A stretch of 64,000 bases of DNA from Planctomycetota bacterium (GCA_020831805.1 JAFIFX010000007.1:1-64000), one strand, 5' to 3'; shown: positions 46,531-55,865, counted from the first letter of the stretch. Notes: generated by a model not told the origin, from the letters alone. Translations and numbers: made by a program.

Positions 46531-47139
46531 ATGCGAACCGCATGGACCGCCGGTCCCATGATGGCGGTGCTGGCTTTCGGCACCGCCGCGACGCAGGCCG
46601 AGTTGATCATCGGCAACCTCAACGCCCCACAGGTCAGTTCCACGGTCTTCGGAGGTGGAAGCGTCAGCCAGTTCAAGGCCGTGGGCTTCACCATGGGCGC
46701 CGATGCCTACTTCGTCGATCGCGTCACGCTCGCGATGGACATGCAGGGCGGGCTGGGCAACCCCGTCGTCTCGATCTGGAGCGGTGCAAATGCCCCGCAG
46801 ACCGAGCTGGCCGTTCTCAACAACCCGGCGAACCTGAGCGGTGGTGGAACCGGCAACTTTGCCTTTACGCCCACCGGGAGCTTCATCCTCGATTCGAACA
46901 CCACCTACTGGATCCATGTCCGCTCCGACCCGGTGGACGGCGCTGATTTCAACTGGCTCTCGACCGACATCAGCAACCCGCCCAGCGGTCCGCACGCCGC
47001 GTTCCTGGGCTACAACTTCAACGGCAGCCCGTCGAGCTTCTACAACCGGTTTGAGATCCAGGGCACGCTGGTGCCCGCCCCCTCTGGGGTGGCGGTGCTC
47101 GGCATGATCGGTCTCGCGGCTTCCCGCCGTCGCCGCTGA
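46531..47139 (+). CDS. PEP-CTERM protein, choice-of-anchor R-like
   Basis: The 202-residue product has a signal peptide (MMAVLAFGTAATQAE), a beta-sandwich body of choice-of-anchor R type (FKAVGFTMGADAYFVDRVTLAMD; NPVVSIWSG; LDSNTTYWIHV) and a VPAPSGVAVLGMIGLAASRRRR-type sorting tail. It is probably exported and processed by an exosortase. AGAGGAG precedes the ATG. A strong terminator follows. Confidence 0.9.
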   Translation: MRTAWTAGPMMAVLAFGTAATQAELIIGNLNAPQVSSTVFGGGSVSQFKAVGFTMGADAYFVDRVTLAMDMQGGLGNPVVSIWSGANAPQTELAVLNNPANLSGGGTGNFAFTPTGSFILDSNTTYWIHVRSDPVDGADFNWLSTDISNPPSGPHAAFLGYNFNGSPSSFYNRFEIQGTLVPAPSGVAVLGMIGLAASRRRR

Positions 47140-47169
47140 GCCGGCAGGCGCACGCCAAAACACATTGCG

Positions 47170-47202
47170 ACCGGGCCGCGCGGGTGCGCGGCCCGGTTTT
47201 TT
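47170..47202. terminator. Intrinsic terminator, PEP-CTERM gene/SDR convergent pair
   Basis: ACCGGGCCGCGC and GCGCGGCCCGGT form a 12-bp stem with loop GGGT, followed by a T-run on the plus strand. Confidence 0.92.
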
Positions 47203-47205
47203 GTT

Positions 47206-47910
47206 TCACCAGGGCAGCGGCTTGCCGTCATAGTTCAGGAACTTGCCCGCATCCTCAATGCCAAGGCTGTCAACGGTATCGAGGATCGAGGAAGCCGAGG
47301 CATCCGGGGTCAGGTGGGCGTTCGGCCCGCCCATGTCGGTCTGGACCCAGCCGGGGTGGACCCCCACACAGGCGACGCCCTTGTCCTTGAGCTGGTTGGC
47401 GATCAGCGTGTTGGCCATGTTCAGGGCCGACTTGGAGCTGTGGTAGGCGAGGTTGCCGGTCCAGCCCTGGTCCACGGCGTTGGTCAGGCTGCCCATGATG
47501 CTGGAGATCTGCACAACCAGCTTGCGCCGCGAGGCCTCGACATTCGGCAGCAGGGCGCGGGTGACCAGGAGGGGGCCGACCGAGTTGGTCCGCAGGCAGG
47601 CGAGATACGCCCCGGGATCGAAGGTCGCCAGGTCCTTGCTGCCGTCGGGCGAGACGCCGGCGTTGTTGATCAGGATGTCGATCGGCGTGCCGGCGAGGGC
47701 CTTGGCCAGGGCCTTGCACGACTCGTCCGAGTCTGCGTCCAGCCGCTCGATGCGCACGCCTCCGGCCGGGCCGGACACGGCCCTGAGCTCGTCGGCCTTG
47801 CCTGGGTCGCGGGCGGTGCCAATGACGGTGTGGCCGCGTTGGGCGGCGTGACGGGCGAGAGCCAGACCGATGCCGCGGTTGGCGCCGGTGATGAGGATGG
47901 TGGTGGTCAT
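47206..47910 (-). CDS. Short-chain dehydrogenase/reductase
   Basis: The 234-residue Rossmann oxidoreductase has the cofactor motif TGANRGIGLALA, NNAGVS and the active-site Ser...YxxxK (YHSSKSALN). The HPGWVQTDMG segment is typical of the sniffer/carbonyl-reductase branch. Arg after the first Gly and the TARDP strand 2 suggest NADP(H). The substrate is unknown. TAGAAT 6 nt before the ATG makes it leaderless. Confidence 0.9.
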   Translation of the reverse strand: MTTTILITGANRGIGLALARHAAQRGHTVIGTARDPGKADELRAVSGPAGGVRIERLDADSDESCKALAKALAGTPIDILINNAGVSPDGSKDLATFDPGAYLACLRTNSVGPLLVTRALLPNVEASRRKLVVQISSIMGSLTNAVDQGWTGNLAYHSSKSALNMANTLIANQLKDKGVACVGVHPGWVQTDMGGPNAHLTPDASASSILDTVDSLGIEDAGKFLNYDGKPLPW

Positions 47911-47916
47911 GGTACT

Positions 47917-47922
47917 ATTCTA
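47917..47922 (-). promoter_or_regulatory. -10 box TAGAAT of the SDR gene (leaderless)
   Basis: It ends 6 nt before the ATG. On the other strand the same bases form part of a TATTCT box (47916-47921) that could serve the divergent gene at 47963. Confidence 0.55.
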
Positions 47923-47962
47923 CTCAGGCCTGGCAGGAACGGGTCGGTCAGGATTTAGACAG

Positions 47963-48682
47963 ATGAGCAGGGTTGGACAGCTGATTTACCGCGCATTGCG
48001 TGCCTACCACGCCGACGAATGGGATGATGTGATTGCGCAGTTGGGTCCGTGCATAGAGACTGCTGCATTGCACGATTATGGGTATTCCCGGCGGAAGGGC
48101 TTTCGGGACTTCGTCAATGACAACCTGCGCATCGCCAGTCGGTGTTTTTCGCCCGGGATGGAGAATTTAACGATTTCTTTTAAAGCAAAAGACATTTTTT
48201 CCGAGCAGGCTTATGAAGAACTTTTAAAAGCTCATGTCCTGCCCCAAACAATCAGCAGGTCCGAGAATCTCAGCGATTTAAAACTCGAAACAGTTAAATA
48301 TCTTGAAATCGACTTGTCAAGCGAAGCAGATCGAAGATTCAAAGAGGGCTATGTGCATGTCCCCATCGGACATGTGTTTTACCATTGCTTGCGTTGTGAA
48401 TTTGCGCATAATGCTGATTCAGCAAAGACAGTCGTATTTACCCGTGAGAAAAAAATTGACGCACAGGGTCCGGTGCTAATTTTGCCGATTGAAATGCTGT
48501 ACGGATATATAGTTGCGGTGGTTGCGTCCCCGGCATTTGAATTTGAGACACACGAATTTGATGAATTGATTAACTGGCAAGAGAAGGGGGCTGTGTCGAG
48601 GCTGCACTGGCTTTGGGGCAAGAGGAAAGATGTAATTGAGATTTTAGGCCTAGATGCCCCTGCTGTGTCCCAGTCGACTTAG
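47963..48682 (+). CDS. Low-GC hypothetical protein
   Basis: I recognise no family. The 239-residue soluble protein (RRKGFRDFVNDNLRIASRCFSPGMENLTISFKAKDIFSEQAYEELLKAHV; FYHCLRCEFAHNADSAKTVVFT) lacks signal and membrane segments. The RCEFAHNA segment recalls RNase-like or HEPN-type H-x-x-x-R/N patterns, but this is speculative. The AT-rich composition points to recent acquisition. Its 3' end overlaps the convergent thiolase gene by 4 nt. Confidence 0.7.
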   Translation: MSRVGQLIYRALRAYHADEWDDVIAQLGPCIETAALHDYGYSRRKGFRDFVNDNLRIASRCFSPGMENLTISFKAKDIFSEQAYEELLKAHVLPQTISRSENLSDLKLETVKYLEIDLSSEADRRFKEGYVHVPIGHVFYHCLRCEFAHNADSAKTVVFTREKKIDAQGPVLILPIEMLYGYIVAVVASPAFEFETHEFDELINWQEKGAVSRLHWLWGKRKDVIEILGLDAPAVSQST

Positions 48683-49875
48683 ACTAGTTCCACCGCCATC
48701 GCCACCGCGTTGCCGCCGCCCAGGCACAGGGCAACCACGCCCTTCTTCCCTCCGGTGCGCTGCAGCTGGTGCAGCAGGGTGGTGAGCACGCGGGCGCCCG
48801 ACGCGCCGATGGGGTGGCCCAGCGCCACGCCGCCCCCGCAGATGTTCAGCTTGTCCTCACCGATGCCCAACTCCTTGATGTTGCAGAGCACCTGGGCGGC
48901 GAAGGCCTCGTTGATCTCGAACAGGTCGACCTCATCGACGGACCAGCCGGCCTTGGTCAGCACGCCGGATACGCCGGTGATCGGGGCGGCGAAGATGTCC
49001 TTGGGGTCCACGCCCGAGGTGTTGTACGCCACGACGCGGGCCATCGGCTTGACGCCGAGTTCCGATGCCTTGGACTCGGACATCACGATGGTGGCCGCGC
49101 CGCCGTCGGAGATCTGCGACGCGTTGCCCGCGGTGACGGTCCCTTCCTTGTCGAAGGCGGGCCGCAGCTTGGCGAGGGTGTCGGCGGTCGAGCCCGGGCG
49201 GACGCCCTCGTCGGCCGAGACGCCGCCCTCGGGGCCGGGGTTCTTGCGGTTGCCGACCTGCTCGCCGGTCAGGGCGACGATCTCGCTGTTGAACCAGCCT
49301 TCCTTCTGGGCCCGCTCGGCCCGGTTGTGGCTCTGGGCGGCGAAGCGGTCCTGGTCCTCCCGCGTGATGCCGTACTTGCGGGCGATGTGGTCGGCCCCGT
49401 TGCCCATGGCCCAGCACTCGAAGGCGCAGCGCAGGCCGTCGTAGGCCATGTGGTCCTCCATCGTGCCCGGGCCGTACTTGACGCCCTGGCGGACATGGGC
49501 GAAGTGGGGGGCCCCGGTCATGTTCTCCAGCCCGCCCGCGACCACGCAGTGGTTGTCGCCTGCCTTGATGGACTGGGCGGCCATGATGACGGCCTCAAGC
49601 CCCGAGCCGCAGACCTTGTTGATGGTCTTGGCCGACAGGGTGCTGGGCAGGCCGGCCTTGAGCCCGGCCTGGCGGGCAGGGTTCTGTCCCAGCCCGGCCT
49701 GGAGCACGCAGCCCATCACGCACTCGTCCACATGGTCCTTGGCCGCGGGGACATCGCCCAGGACCGCCTGGATCGCGTACGCCCCGAGCTGCGGCGAGGG
49801 GACGGAGGACAGCCCCCCGAAGAACTTCCCGATGGGGGTGCGGCGGGCGGCGACGATCACGGGCTGGTTGGACAT
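48679..49875 (-). CDS. Acetyl-CoA C-acetyltransferase (thiolase)
   Basis: This 398-residue thiolase has nucleophile Cys89 (INKVCGSGLEAV), the EINEAFAAQ loop, catalytic His in ALGHPIGASGAR and the second Cys in VALCLGGGNAVA. It condenses or cleaves acetyl-CoA units; biosynthetic or degradative use cannot be separated by sequence. TTGAGGGAG precedes the ATG at 49875. Confidence 0.94.
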   Translation of the reverse strand: MSNQPVIVAARRTPIGKFFGGLSSVPSPQLGAYAIQAVLGDVPAAKDHVDECVMGCVLQAGLGQNPARQAGLKAGLPSTLSAKTINKVCGSGLEAVIMAAQSIKAGDNHCVVAGGLENMTGAPHFAHVRQGVKYGPGTMEDHMAYDGLRCAFECWAMGNGADHIARKYGITREDQDRFAAQSHNRAERAQKEGWFNSEIVALTGEQVGNRKNPGPEGGVSADEGVRPGSTADTLAKLRPAFDKEGTVTAGNASQISDGGAATIVMSESKASELGVKPMARVVAYNTSGVDPKDIFAAPITGVSGVLTKAGWSVDEVDLFEINEAFAAQVLCNIKELGIGEDKLNICGGGVALGHPIGASGARVLTTLLHQLQRTGGKKGVVALCLGGGNAVAMAVELV

Positions 49876-49989
49876 GACAGCTCCCTCAAGCTGGGTGCAT
49901 TCGATCGGAAATTTGGCCATTCGACCGGGCTGGGCCCGGGAGCCGATGGTAGGCGAGCGCCCGGATTGCTTCGGGCCCTGGAGGTCTTC

Positions 49990-50508
49990 ATGGGCGTGCT
50001 GTTCGCGGTGCTGGCGGGCTTGTGCTGGGGCGTCGGCGAGGTCTGCGCCCGATCCGTCCTGCACGGCGGGAAGGTCGGGCCGTTCATGGCGGTGGCGATC
50101 CGGTCGTCGGTCGCGCTGCCGCTGATCTGGCTGGCCTTCGCCGCGGCCCACCGCGTCGCGCCGGCGGCCTCCGGGAAGGGCCTCGGCCATCTCGACACAC
50201 GGGAATGGCTGCTGCTCATCCTCGGCTCGGGCGTGGTCGCCGGGGCCGCCGCCATGATCTGCTTTTACATCTCCCTGAGCCTCGGCGAGGTCTCGAAGAT
50301 GAAGCCGATCGCGTTCACCGTGGCGCCCGCCGCGGCGGTCCTGCTCGGGGCGTGGTTCCTCGGGGAGTCGCTGACGGCCCGCAAGCTGGTCGCCGTGGGC
50401 CTGGTGATTACCGGCGTGCTGCTGCTGGCGACCGCGGGCCCGGGTTCGGCCCGCGGCACGGAAACAAAACATCCCGGCGGGACCGGGATGCGTGGAACGG
50501 TCGGTTGA
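49990..50508 (+). CDS. Single EamA-domain (DMT) membrane transporter
   Basis: The 172-residue protein is one EamA half-unit of about five helices (VLFAVLAGLCWGVGEVCAR; LLLILGSGVVAGAAAMICFYISL; GLVITGVLLLATAG). Canonical DMT exporters have two such units, so this one probably dimerises. GGAGGTCTTC precedes the ATG. The C-terminal tail is hydrophilic. Confidence 0.82.
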   Translation: MGVLFAVLAGLCWGVGEVCARSVLHGGKVGPFMAVAIRSSVALPLIWLAFAAAHRVAPAASGKGLGHLDTREWLLLILGSGVVAGAAAMICFYISLSLGEVSKMKPIAFTVAPAAAVLLGAWFLGESLTARKLVAVGLVITGVLLLATAGPGSARGTETKHPGGTGMRGTVG

Positions 50509-50518
50509 TCGTGTTTGC

Positions 50519-51241
50519 TCAGGCCGTGCGGCGACGCTTGATCGCGCGGTAGCCCGCGCACGCGCCGAGCATGCCCAGCCCGGCCCAGGCGGCGGCGGGC
50601 AGGGGGACCACCGTCAGCGTTCCGACCAGCAGGCTGCTGTGAGAAGCGGCATCGCCGGCGTGGAAACGCTGAACGAGGCGCATCTCGTCGTTGCGGACGG
50701 CGTCGATCAGGCTCTCAAGCGAGAATGTGCCGTCGTGCGAGAAGGTCAGCGAGAGCGACTGGCCGGCTCCCTGCCCGTTCTCGAACGCGCCTTCGCGGGT
50801 CATGCCGAAGAAGGTGCCCGCCCATCCATTGATCGAGCCGGCGGATCCGGCGCCGGGGAACGGCACCGATGGTCCGAACACGGCACGTCCCTGGGCCTGG
50901 TTCACACCGGCCGCGGAGCCCATCCCGAAGGCGCCCGAGTTGCCCTGATTGGGGGACTCGCCGCCGAGCGCGGAGAACTGCACCCCTTGGCCGTTGTGGA
51001 TCACCGCGTCGCCCAGGCTTCCCAAGGCCGTGCCCGCTTCGATGTAGAAACCGGTCATCAGCCCTGCGGCGCTGTTGTTCTGGAAGGTGATGGTAAACGA
51101 GGAGGCATCCGCGCTGAGCGTGGCGTTGGTCTGAACCCCGCTCATCGAGCCGTTGGGCGCGACCGGTGCGAACTGGATCGTGGCGGCCGAAGCCAGCCCG
51201 GCCGAGGTCGCGGAAATCAGAATGGCGGATCGGATCATCAT
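50519..51241 (-). CDS. PEP-CTERM-like secreted protein, tandem paralogue 1
   Basis: The 240-residue product has a signal peptide (MIRSAILISATSAGLASAA) and a beta-rich body with TNATLSADASSFTITFQNNSAAG, FYIE, FSHDGTFSLESLIDAV and a VPLPAAAWAGLGMLG...KRRR sorting tail. It is homologous to the two genes that follow at 51464 and 52372. Two adjacent ATG codons are possible starts; GGGAG precedes them. Confidence 0.85.
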   Translation of the reverse strand: MMIRSAILISATSAGLASAATIQFAPVAPNGSMSGVQTNATLSADASSFTITFQNNSAAGLMTGFYIEAGTALGSLGDAVIHNGQGVQFSALGGESPNQGNSGAFGMGSAAGVNQAQGRAVFGPSVPFPGAGSAGSINGWAGTFFGMTREGAFENGQGAGQSLSLTFSHDGTFSLESLIDAVRNDEMRLVQRFHAGDAASHSSLLVGTLTVVPLPAAAWAGLGMLGACAGYRAIKRRRTA

Positions 51242-51463
51242 CGCTCGGCTCCCGGGGCTTCTTTCCACCGGTTTCGGGGAAATTCGCCCTGCTCCAGTTG
51301 TATTAAAGCGTGAACCGAGCCGTTTAGCAACACCAATTTTGTGAAAATAGGATGTTCTCGGCCCTCGATGGGTGAGGGATCGCACAATTACCTCATCGGA
51401 GTGTCATGAATAACACTCGTCGGCTGTCGGGAGCCCTGAGTAGGGGGGTGGGGCAGGGCGAGT

Positions 51464-52102
51464 TCAGAGCCGCCGGGACCGCCGGGCGGTCCGGACCCCG
51501 GCGATCAGGCCGAGGGTTCCCAAGCCAGCCCAAGCGGCCGGGGGCAGGGGGATGATCGTGGTCGTGAGCCACTCGCTCTCGCCGTTGGGGCCGTAGGCGA
51601 TGAAGTGCTGGGCCATGCGGATCTGGCCGGTGTCGATCGCCTGGATCAGGGCGTTGAGGTTGAAGCCGCCATCGTGGTCGAAGACGACGGTGATCGACTC
51701 GCCGACCAGAACGCCGTTGTGCGGCTTGGGGTTCACGCCGGACATCGAGAAGAAGTTGCCGGCCCAACTGCCGGACTCGGCATTGCCGAACTCTGCGGGG
51801 AGGTTGGGCGAGCCACCGGCGACAAACTGCGGTCCGCCCGTGACATTCAGGATGTTGAAGCCCGTGATCGCGGCGAACACATTGAGGTCGGCGTTCTGCT
51901 CGATGTAGAAGTTGGCGATGCTGCCCGAGGTCGAGTTGTTGAAAAGCGTCACCGTGAAGGTGGACGCATCCGCGGAAAGCGTGGCGCTGTTGTTGATCCC
52001 GGAGGTGTCGCCGGAGTTGTTCGAAAGGGCGGAAAAGTTGACGGTATGGGCCGACGCATGCGTGGCGAAGGCGGCGGCGATCAATGCGACTGTCCGGGTC
52101 AC
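51464..52102 (-). CDS. PEP-CTERM-like secreted protein, tandem paralogue 2
   Basis: The 212-residue protein has a signal peptide (VALIAAAFATHASA) and the same body as its neighbours: NNSATLSADASTFTVTLFNNSTSG, FYIEQNADL, VVFDHDGGFNLNALIQAI, IRMAQHFIAYG. The tail is IPLPPAAWAGLGTLGLIAGV plus an Arg cluster. The GTG start follows GGAG by about 6 nt. Confidence 0.85.
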   Translation of the reverse strand: MTRTVALIAAAFATHASAHTVNFSALSNNSGDTSGINNSATLSADASTFTVTLFNNSTSGSIANFYIEQNADLNVFAAITGFNILNVTGGPQFVAGGSPNLPAEFGNAESGSWAGNFFSMSGVNPKPHNGVLVGESITVVFDHDGGFNLNALIQAIDTGQIRMAQHFIAYGPNGESEWLTTTIIPLPPAAWAGLGTLGLIAGVRTARRSRRL

Positions 52103-52315
52103 GGGGCACTCCGATCTCAAATATCTGCCTCTCACACGCCACCCAAAGCGGGGGGCATTCTCCTCCCACAGTCTACCTCATTCAGGTGGGTTGTCGAGGG
52201 GGTTGTCGAGAAACCTGCAGGCGGTGCCGGGGGTGCGGCTGCATGCAGGGCTGATGATGAGCAAGGGACAGGTTATAGGACTTGGCTGGATGGTCCGGTT
52301 GGACCATGGCCAAGC

Positions 52316-52342
52316 GAAAAACGCCCGCTTGACGCGGGCGTT
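52316..52342 (-). terminator. Intrinsic terminator of tandem paralogue 3
   Basis: AACGCCCGC and GCGGGCGTT form a 9-bp stem with a 5-nt loop, followed on the minus strand by a T-run. Confidence 0.85.
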
Positions 52343-52371
52343 GTGTGGAGCATCCAGACTGGGCGATTGGG

Positions 52372-53001
52372 TCACGCCCGGCCGCGCCGGCGAACCCCCC
52401 GGACGCCGGCGATCAGTGCGAGCGTTCCAAGACCGGCCCAGCCGGCCGGAGGCAGCGGGATGACGGTCACGAGCCACTCGCTGTCGTTGCCAGGCCCAAA
52501 CGACTGGTAGTGGATCGCCATGCGAATCTCTGCAGATTGAATCGCAGCGGTCAGGCCTGAAAAATCAAAGTTCGCATCACGATCGAAGATGACGGTGACA
52601 GATTCATTGTAGTTCAAGCCGGTCGAAGTCGGTGGAGGCGCAGCCTGCATGGCAAAAAACGAGGGGCCAGCCCAACTCCCAACCGCGCCGCCAGGATTTC
52701 CCTGCCCAGGATGACCGGTGGAGTTGTTGAAGTTCACATCAGGCGGACTGTTCAGAATAGTTGCGTTGCTGAGTCCTGAAAGGGCCGACCCCGACTCAAT
52801 GTAGAAACTGGTGATCACCCCTGAACTCGAGTTGGAAAGGGTGAAACTAACCGTGTTGTTGAGAAGATCTTGTGAAACCTGTACCGAAGTGTTGATCTGT
52901 GAAGAGATCCCTGAGTTGTTTGACACGGCAACAAAGTCGATGGTGGCCGCGTGTGCCCCCCCCGCGACGGCGAGCAGCGCTCCGAGTGCGATCCTTTTCA
53001 T
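52372..53001 (-). CDS. PEP-CTERM-like secreted protein, tandem paralogue 3
   Basis: The 209-residue protein has a signal peptide (MKRIALGALLAVAGGAHAA), VSFTLSNSSSGVITSFYIESGSAL, GSWAGPSFFAM, VIFDRDANFDFSGLTAAI and IPLPPAGWAGLGTLALIAGV with an Arg-rich end. It is closest to paralogue 2 in the tail. GC content is lower than that of the other two copies. It has its own terminator. Confidence 0.85.
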   Translation of the reverse strand: MKRIALGALLAVAGGAHAATIDFVAVSNNSGISSQINTSVQVSQDLLNNTVSFTLSNSSSGVITSFYIESGSALSGLSNATILNSPPDVNFNNSTGHPGQGNPGGAVGSWAGPSFFAMQAAPPPTSTGLNYNESVTVIFDRDANFDFSGLTAAIQSAEIRMAIHYQSFGPGNDSEWLVTVIPLPPAGWAGLGTLALIAGVRGVRRRGRA

Positions 53002-53162
53002 AAGATGTGTCCCTCCCCAGGAACGGTGTGGATCCAAAATGGGGTTGGAGTAACGCCCCCCGCTCCCCATACGCATGATTATCACTGCAGCGCAAAGAAG
53101 TGCAAGTAAAAACGCGTGATGGTCCGAAAATGAACTGAATCGGACTATTTGATCGGTTTTTG

Positions 53163-54449
53163 CTAGGATTCTCCGAGGAGCGAGCAGTGTGCTTCGAGGA
53201 GCGACAGCCTGAGCATGCCGAGGGCGTTCATGGCCGACCATTGCCGGACCCAGTCCCGCCCGCCCTGGAAGCGGAACCGGCGTGCCTCTGGCTCGCTTTT
53301 CGTGCAGGCTCGGGCGATCCAGACCGTTCCGACGGGCTTGGCCTCGGACCCGCCGCCAGGGCCGGCGATGCCCGTGATGGCCAGGGCGTGGTCGGCCCCG
53401 GTCCGTTCCAGCCCGCCCGCCGCCATGGCCAGGGCGACCTCGCGTGAGACGGCGCCGTGTTGCTCGATCAGGCTCGGGTCGACGCCGGCGAGTCGGGCTT
53501 TCAGCGCGTCCGTGTAGGTCAGCAGCCCCCCCGCGAACACATCGGACGAACCGGGCAGGCGTGTGATCATCTCGCCGAGCAGCCCGCCGGTGCAAGATTC
53601 GACGGTGGCCACGGTTTGCCCGCGTTGGCGGAGCAGATCGCTGACGGAGCGAACCAGCGCGAGCCCGTCGTCGCGCGGGTCGTGTCCGCTGAGCACGGCC
53701 GGCCCGAGCCGGCCGCGGATGTCCGCGATGGACTCCTCCAGCAGCCGGTCGGCATCGGCGGCGGGGCCCGTGTACCGGATGCGGCAGGTGACGATGCCGC
53801 CGGAGGCGGTCGTGCCGACCACGGGGTTGCGTTCGCGGTTCATCAGGTCACCAAGAAGGTCCGCGACCGTCGACTCGCCCAGGCCGAAGGTGGGCACGAT
53901 GCGAACATGCACCCGCATCTGCGGGGCTGCCTGCAGCGCCGGCGTGACAAAGCGATCGAACATCGGGCACATCTCACGCGGCGGGCCGGGAAGGCAGAAG
54001 ATCCGGGCCTGACCGAGCGTGGCGGCCAGCCCCGGGGCGGTGCCGTGCGGGTTCTCGAGGCGGCGGGCTGATTCGGGCCGCAGGGCCTGCACCCGGTTCG
54101 CTTCGGGCATGGGCGTGCTGCGTCCGGTGTACCACTTGCGCAGCGCCGCCAGTGCTTCCGGATCCTCGACCAGGGGAGACCCGAGCACCTCCGCCAGCGC
54201 GGGGCGGGTCAGGTCATCGAGGGTCGGGCCGAGGCCGCCGGTGGTGATGAGCAGGGTTGACTGGGCGGCCAGATCGCGCATGGCCCGGGCGATGCGGGGC
54301 TGGTCGTCCCCGACGGTCCGGTGCTCCACCGTTCGCACGCCCATGGCGGCGGCTTTCGAGGCGATCCAGGCCGAGTTGGTGTCGACGCGCTCGCCGCTGG
54401 TCAGTTCGTCGCCGATGGCCAGGATCGCGAGGGTGGGTGGCGGAGTCAT
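53163..54449 (-). CDS. cinA: CinA family protein (nicotinamide-nucleotide amidohydrolase)
   Basis: The 428-residue protein joins a MoCF/COG1058 domain (about 1-170: AILAIGDELTSGERVDTNSAWI, TTGGLGPTLDDLTRPAL) to a CinA C-terminal amidase domain (about 265-420: TVATVESCTGGLLGEMITRLPGSSDVFAGGLLTY, ITGIAGPGGG). It recycles nicotinamide mononucleotide and may also act as an ADP-ribose pyrophosphatase. AATCAT lies 6 nt before the ATG, a weak leaderless candidate. Confidence 0.92.
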   Translation of the reverse strand: MTPPPTLAILAIGDELTSGERVDTNSAWIASKAAAMGVRTVEHRTVGDDQPRIARAMRDLAAQSTLLITTGGLGPTLDDLTRPALAEVLGSPLVEDPEALAALRKWYTGRSTPMPEANRVQALRPESARRLENPHGTAPGLAATLGQARIFCLPGPPREMCPMFDRFVTPALQAAPQMRVHVRIVPTFGLGESTVADLLGDLMNRERNPVVGTTASGGIVTCRIRYTGPAADADRLLEESIADIRGRLGPAVLSGHDPRDDGLALVRSVSDLLRQRGQTVATVESCTGGLLGEMITRLPGSSDVFAGGLLTYTDALKARLAGVDPSLIEQHGAVSREVALAMAAGGLERTGADHALAITGIAGPGGGSEAKPVGTVWIARACTKSEPEARRFRFQGGRDWVRQWSAMNALGMLRLSLLEAHCSLLGES

Positions 54450-54492
54450 GGCGGGATGATTCGCGGCTTGGGCGGGTCACGATGCGGGCATG

Positions 54493-54516
54493 AAAAACGC
54501 GGCCGAGCGGCCGCGT
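54493..54516 (-). terminator. Intrinsic terminator of hmgA
   Basis: ACGCGGCC and GGCCGCGT form an 8-bp stem with a 4-nt loop, followed on the minus strand by a T-run. Confidence 0.85.
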
Positions 54517-54545
54517 GTGGGAAGTCGGTCAGTGCGGGGAGCGGT

Positions 54546-55865
54546 TCAGTCCCAGGTGTCGACTGTCCCGTTGGCCGCGGACTTGGCCGGGTGCTCGCCG
54601 GTGTCCTTGGCCTTGGGGGCTCGGACCTCACCCGGGGCGTGGTGGTCCGCGCGCCAGGACTCGGGGTACTGCTCGTCGTCCATCTCCAACGCGGCCTTGG
54701 TGGGGAACATGGGCCGGAAGGTGTCGCACATCACCGCCAGTTCGTCGGTGAAGGTCTTGCCGAGCGAGGCCTCGACGGTGCCGGGGTGCGGGCCGTGGGG
54801 GATGCCCTGGGGGTGCAGGGAGATCGAGCCCGAGGTGATGCCGCGCCGGGCCTTGTAGTTGCCCTCCACATAGTACAGGATCTCGTCGGAGTCGATGTTG
54901 GAGTGGTTGTAGGGGACGGGAATGGCCTCCGGGTGGAAGTCCAGCATCCGGGGGCAGAACGAGCAGATGACGAAGTTGTGGGCCTCGAAGGTCTGGTGGA
55001 TGGGCGGCGGCATGTGGAGCTTGCCGACGATGGGCGCGAAATCGTCGATGTTGAAGATGTAGGGGTAGTAGCAGCCGTCCCAGCCGACCACATCGAGCGG
55101 GTGGTAGGGGTAGATGTAGGAGTGGACACGGTCTCGCGCCTTGATGCGGACCTCGAAGTCGCCCTTCTCGTCGAAGGTCAGCGGCAGCTCGGGGATGGCC
55201 AGGTCGCGCTCGCAGTACGGCGCATGCTCCAGGAACTGGCTGGTCTGCTTGGAGAGGTAGCGGGGGGGCGGGCCGATGTGGCTGGCGTTGCAGGTCTCGA
55301 AGGAGACGAACTTGCCGAAGGGCATCTCGGCTTTGGGGTGCCCGCCGAAGACCTCGTTGTCCGAGCCGTCATCGGGGCGTTGATCCATGATGATCTTGTA
55401 GATCGTTCCCTTCGGGATGATCAGGTAGTCCTTGCGCTTGAACTTCAGCGTGCCGAACATGGTGTGGCACACGCCGGAGCCGTAGTGGAAGAACAGGCAT
55501 TCATCGCCCTGCCCGTTCTTGAAGTGATAGTCCATCGGCTCGGAGGGGTTCGCGACGGCCATCTCGACATCGGCGTTGCCGAAGAGGACCACGCGCCCGG
55601 TGACGGGATCGCCGTGCGGCTTCATGTGCTGCGTCTTGGTGTGACGCATGCGCATGACATCCTGCTCGACATACTCGGGCTTGGTCCCGTAGAGCGTCTT
55701 CCAGCCTGTCACCTGGGTGGGGGGGTGGATGTGGTAGAGCGTGGAAGTAGGGCCGACAAAGCCCTCGGTGCCGAACAGCTCCTCCGAATAGAGGGCGCCG
55801 TCCGGGCGGCGAAACTGAACATGGCGTTGCTTGGGCAGGTTGCCCAGTTTGGTGTAGTACGGCAC
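54546..55865 (-). CDS. hmgA: Homogentisate 1,2-dioxygenase
   Basis: The 439-residue cupin enzyme opens the homogentisate ring to maleylacetoacetate. The likely iron ligands are His321 and Glu328 (HSNIDSDE) and His357 (IPHGPHPG). The N-terminal part contains YYTKLGNLPKQRHVQFRRPDG. It completes the step after HppD (36932), 18 kb away. The GTG start follows GAGGA. Fumarylacetoacetase and maleylacetoacetate isomerase are not in the window. Confidence 0.93.
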   Translation of the reverse strand: MPYYTKLGNLPKQRHVQFRRPDGALYSEELFGTEGFVGPTSTLYHIHPPTQVTGWKTLYGTKPEYVEQDVMRMRHTKTQHMKPHGDPVTGRVVLFGNADVEMAVANPSEPMDYHFKNGQGDECLFFHYGSGVCHTMFGTLKFKRKDYLIIPKGTIYKIIMDQRPDDGSDNEVFGGHPKAEMPFGKFVSFETCNASHIGPPPRYLSKQTSQFLEHAPYCERDLAIPELPLTFDEKGDFEVRIKARDRVHSYIYPYHPLDVVGWDGCYYPYIFNIDDFAPIVGKLHMPPPIHQTFEAHNFVICSFCPRMLDFHPEAIPVPYNHSNIDSDEILYYVEGNYKARRGITSGSISLHPQGIPHGPHPGTVEASLGKTFTDELAVMCDTFRPMFPTKAALEMDDEQYPESWRADHHAPGEVRAPKAKDTGEHPAKSAANGTVDTWD

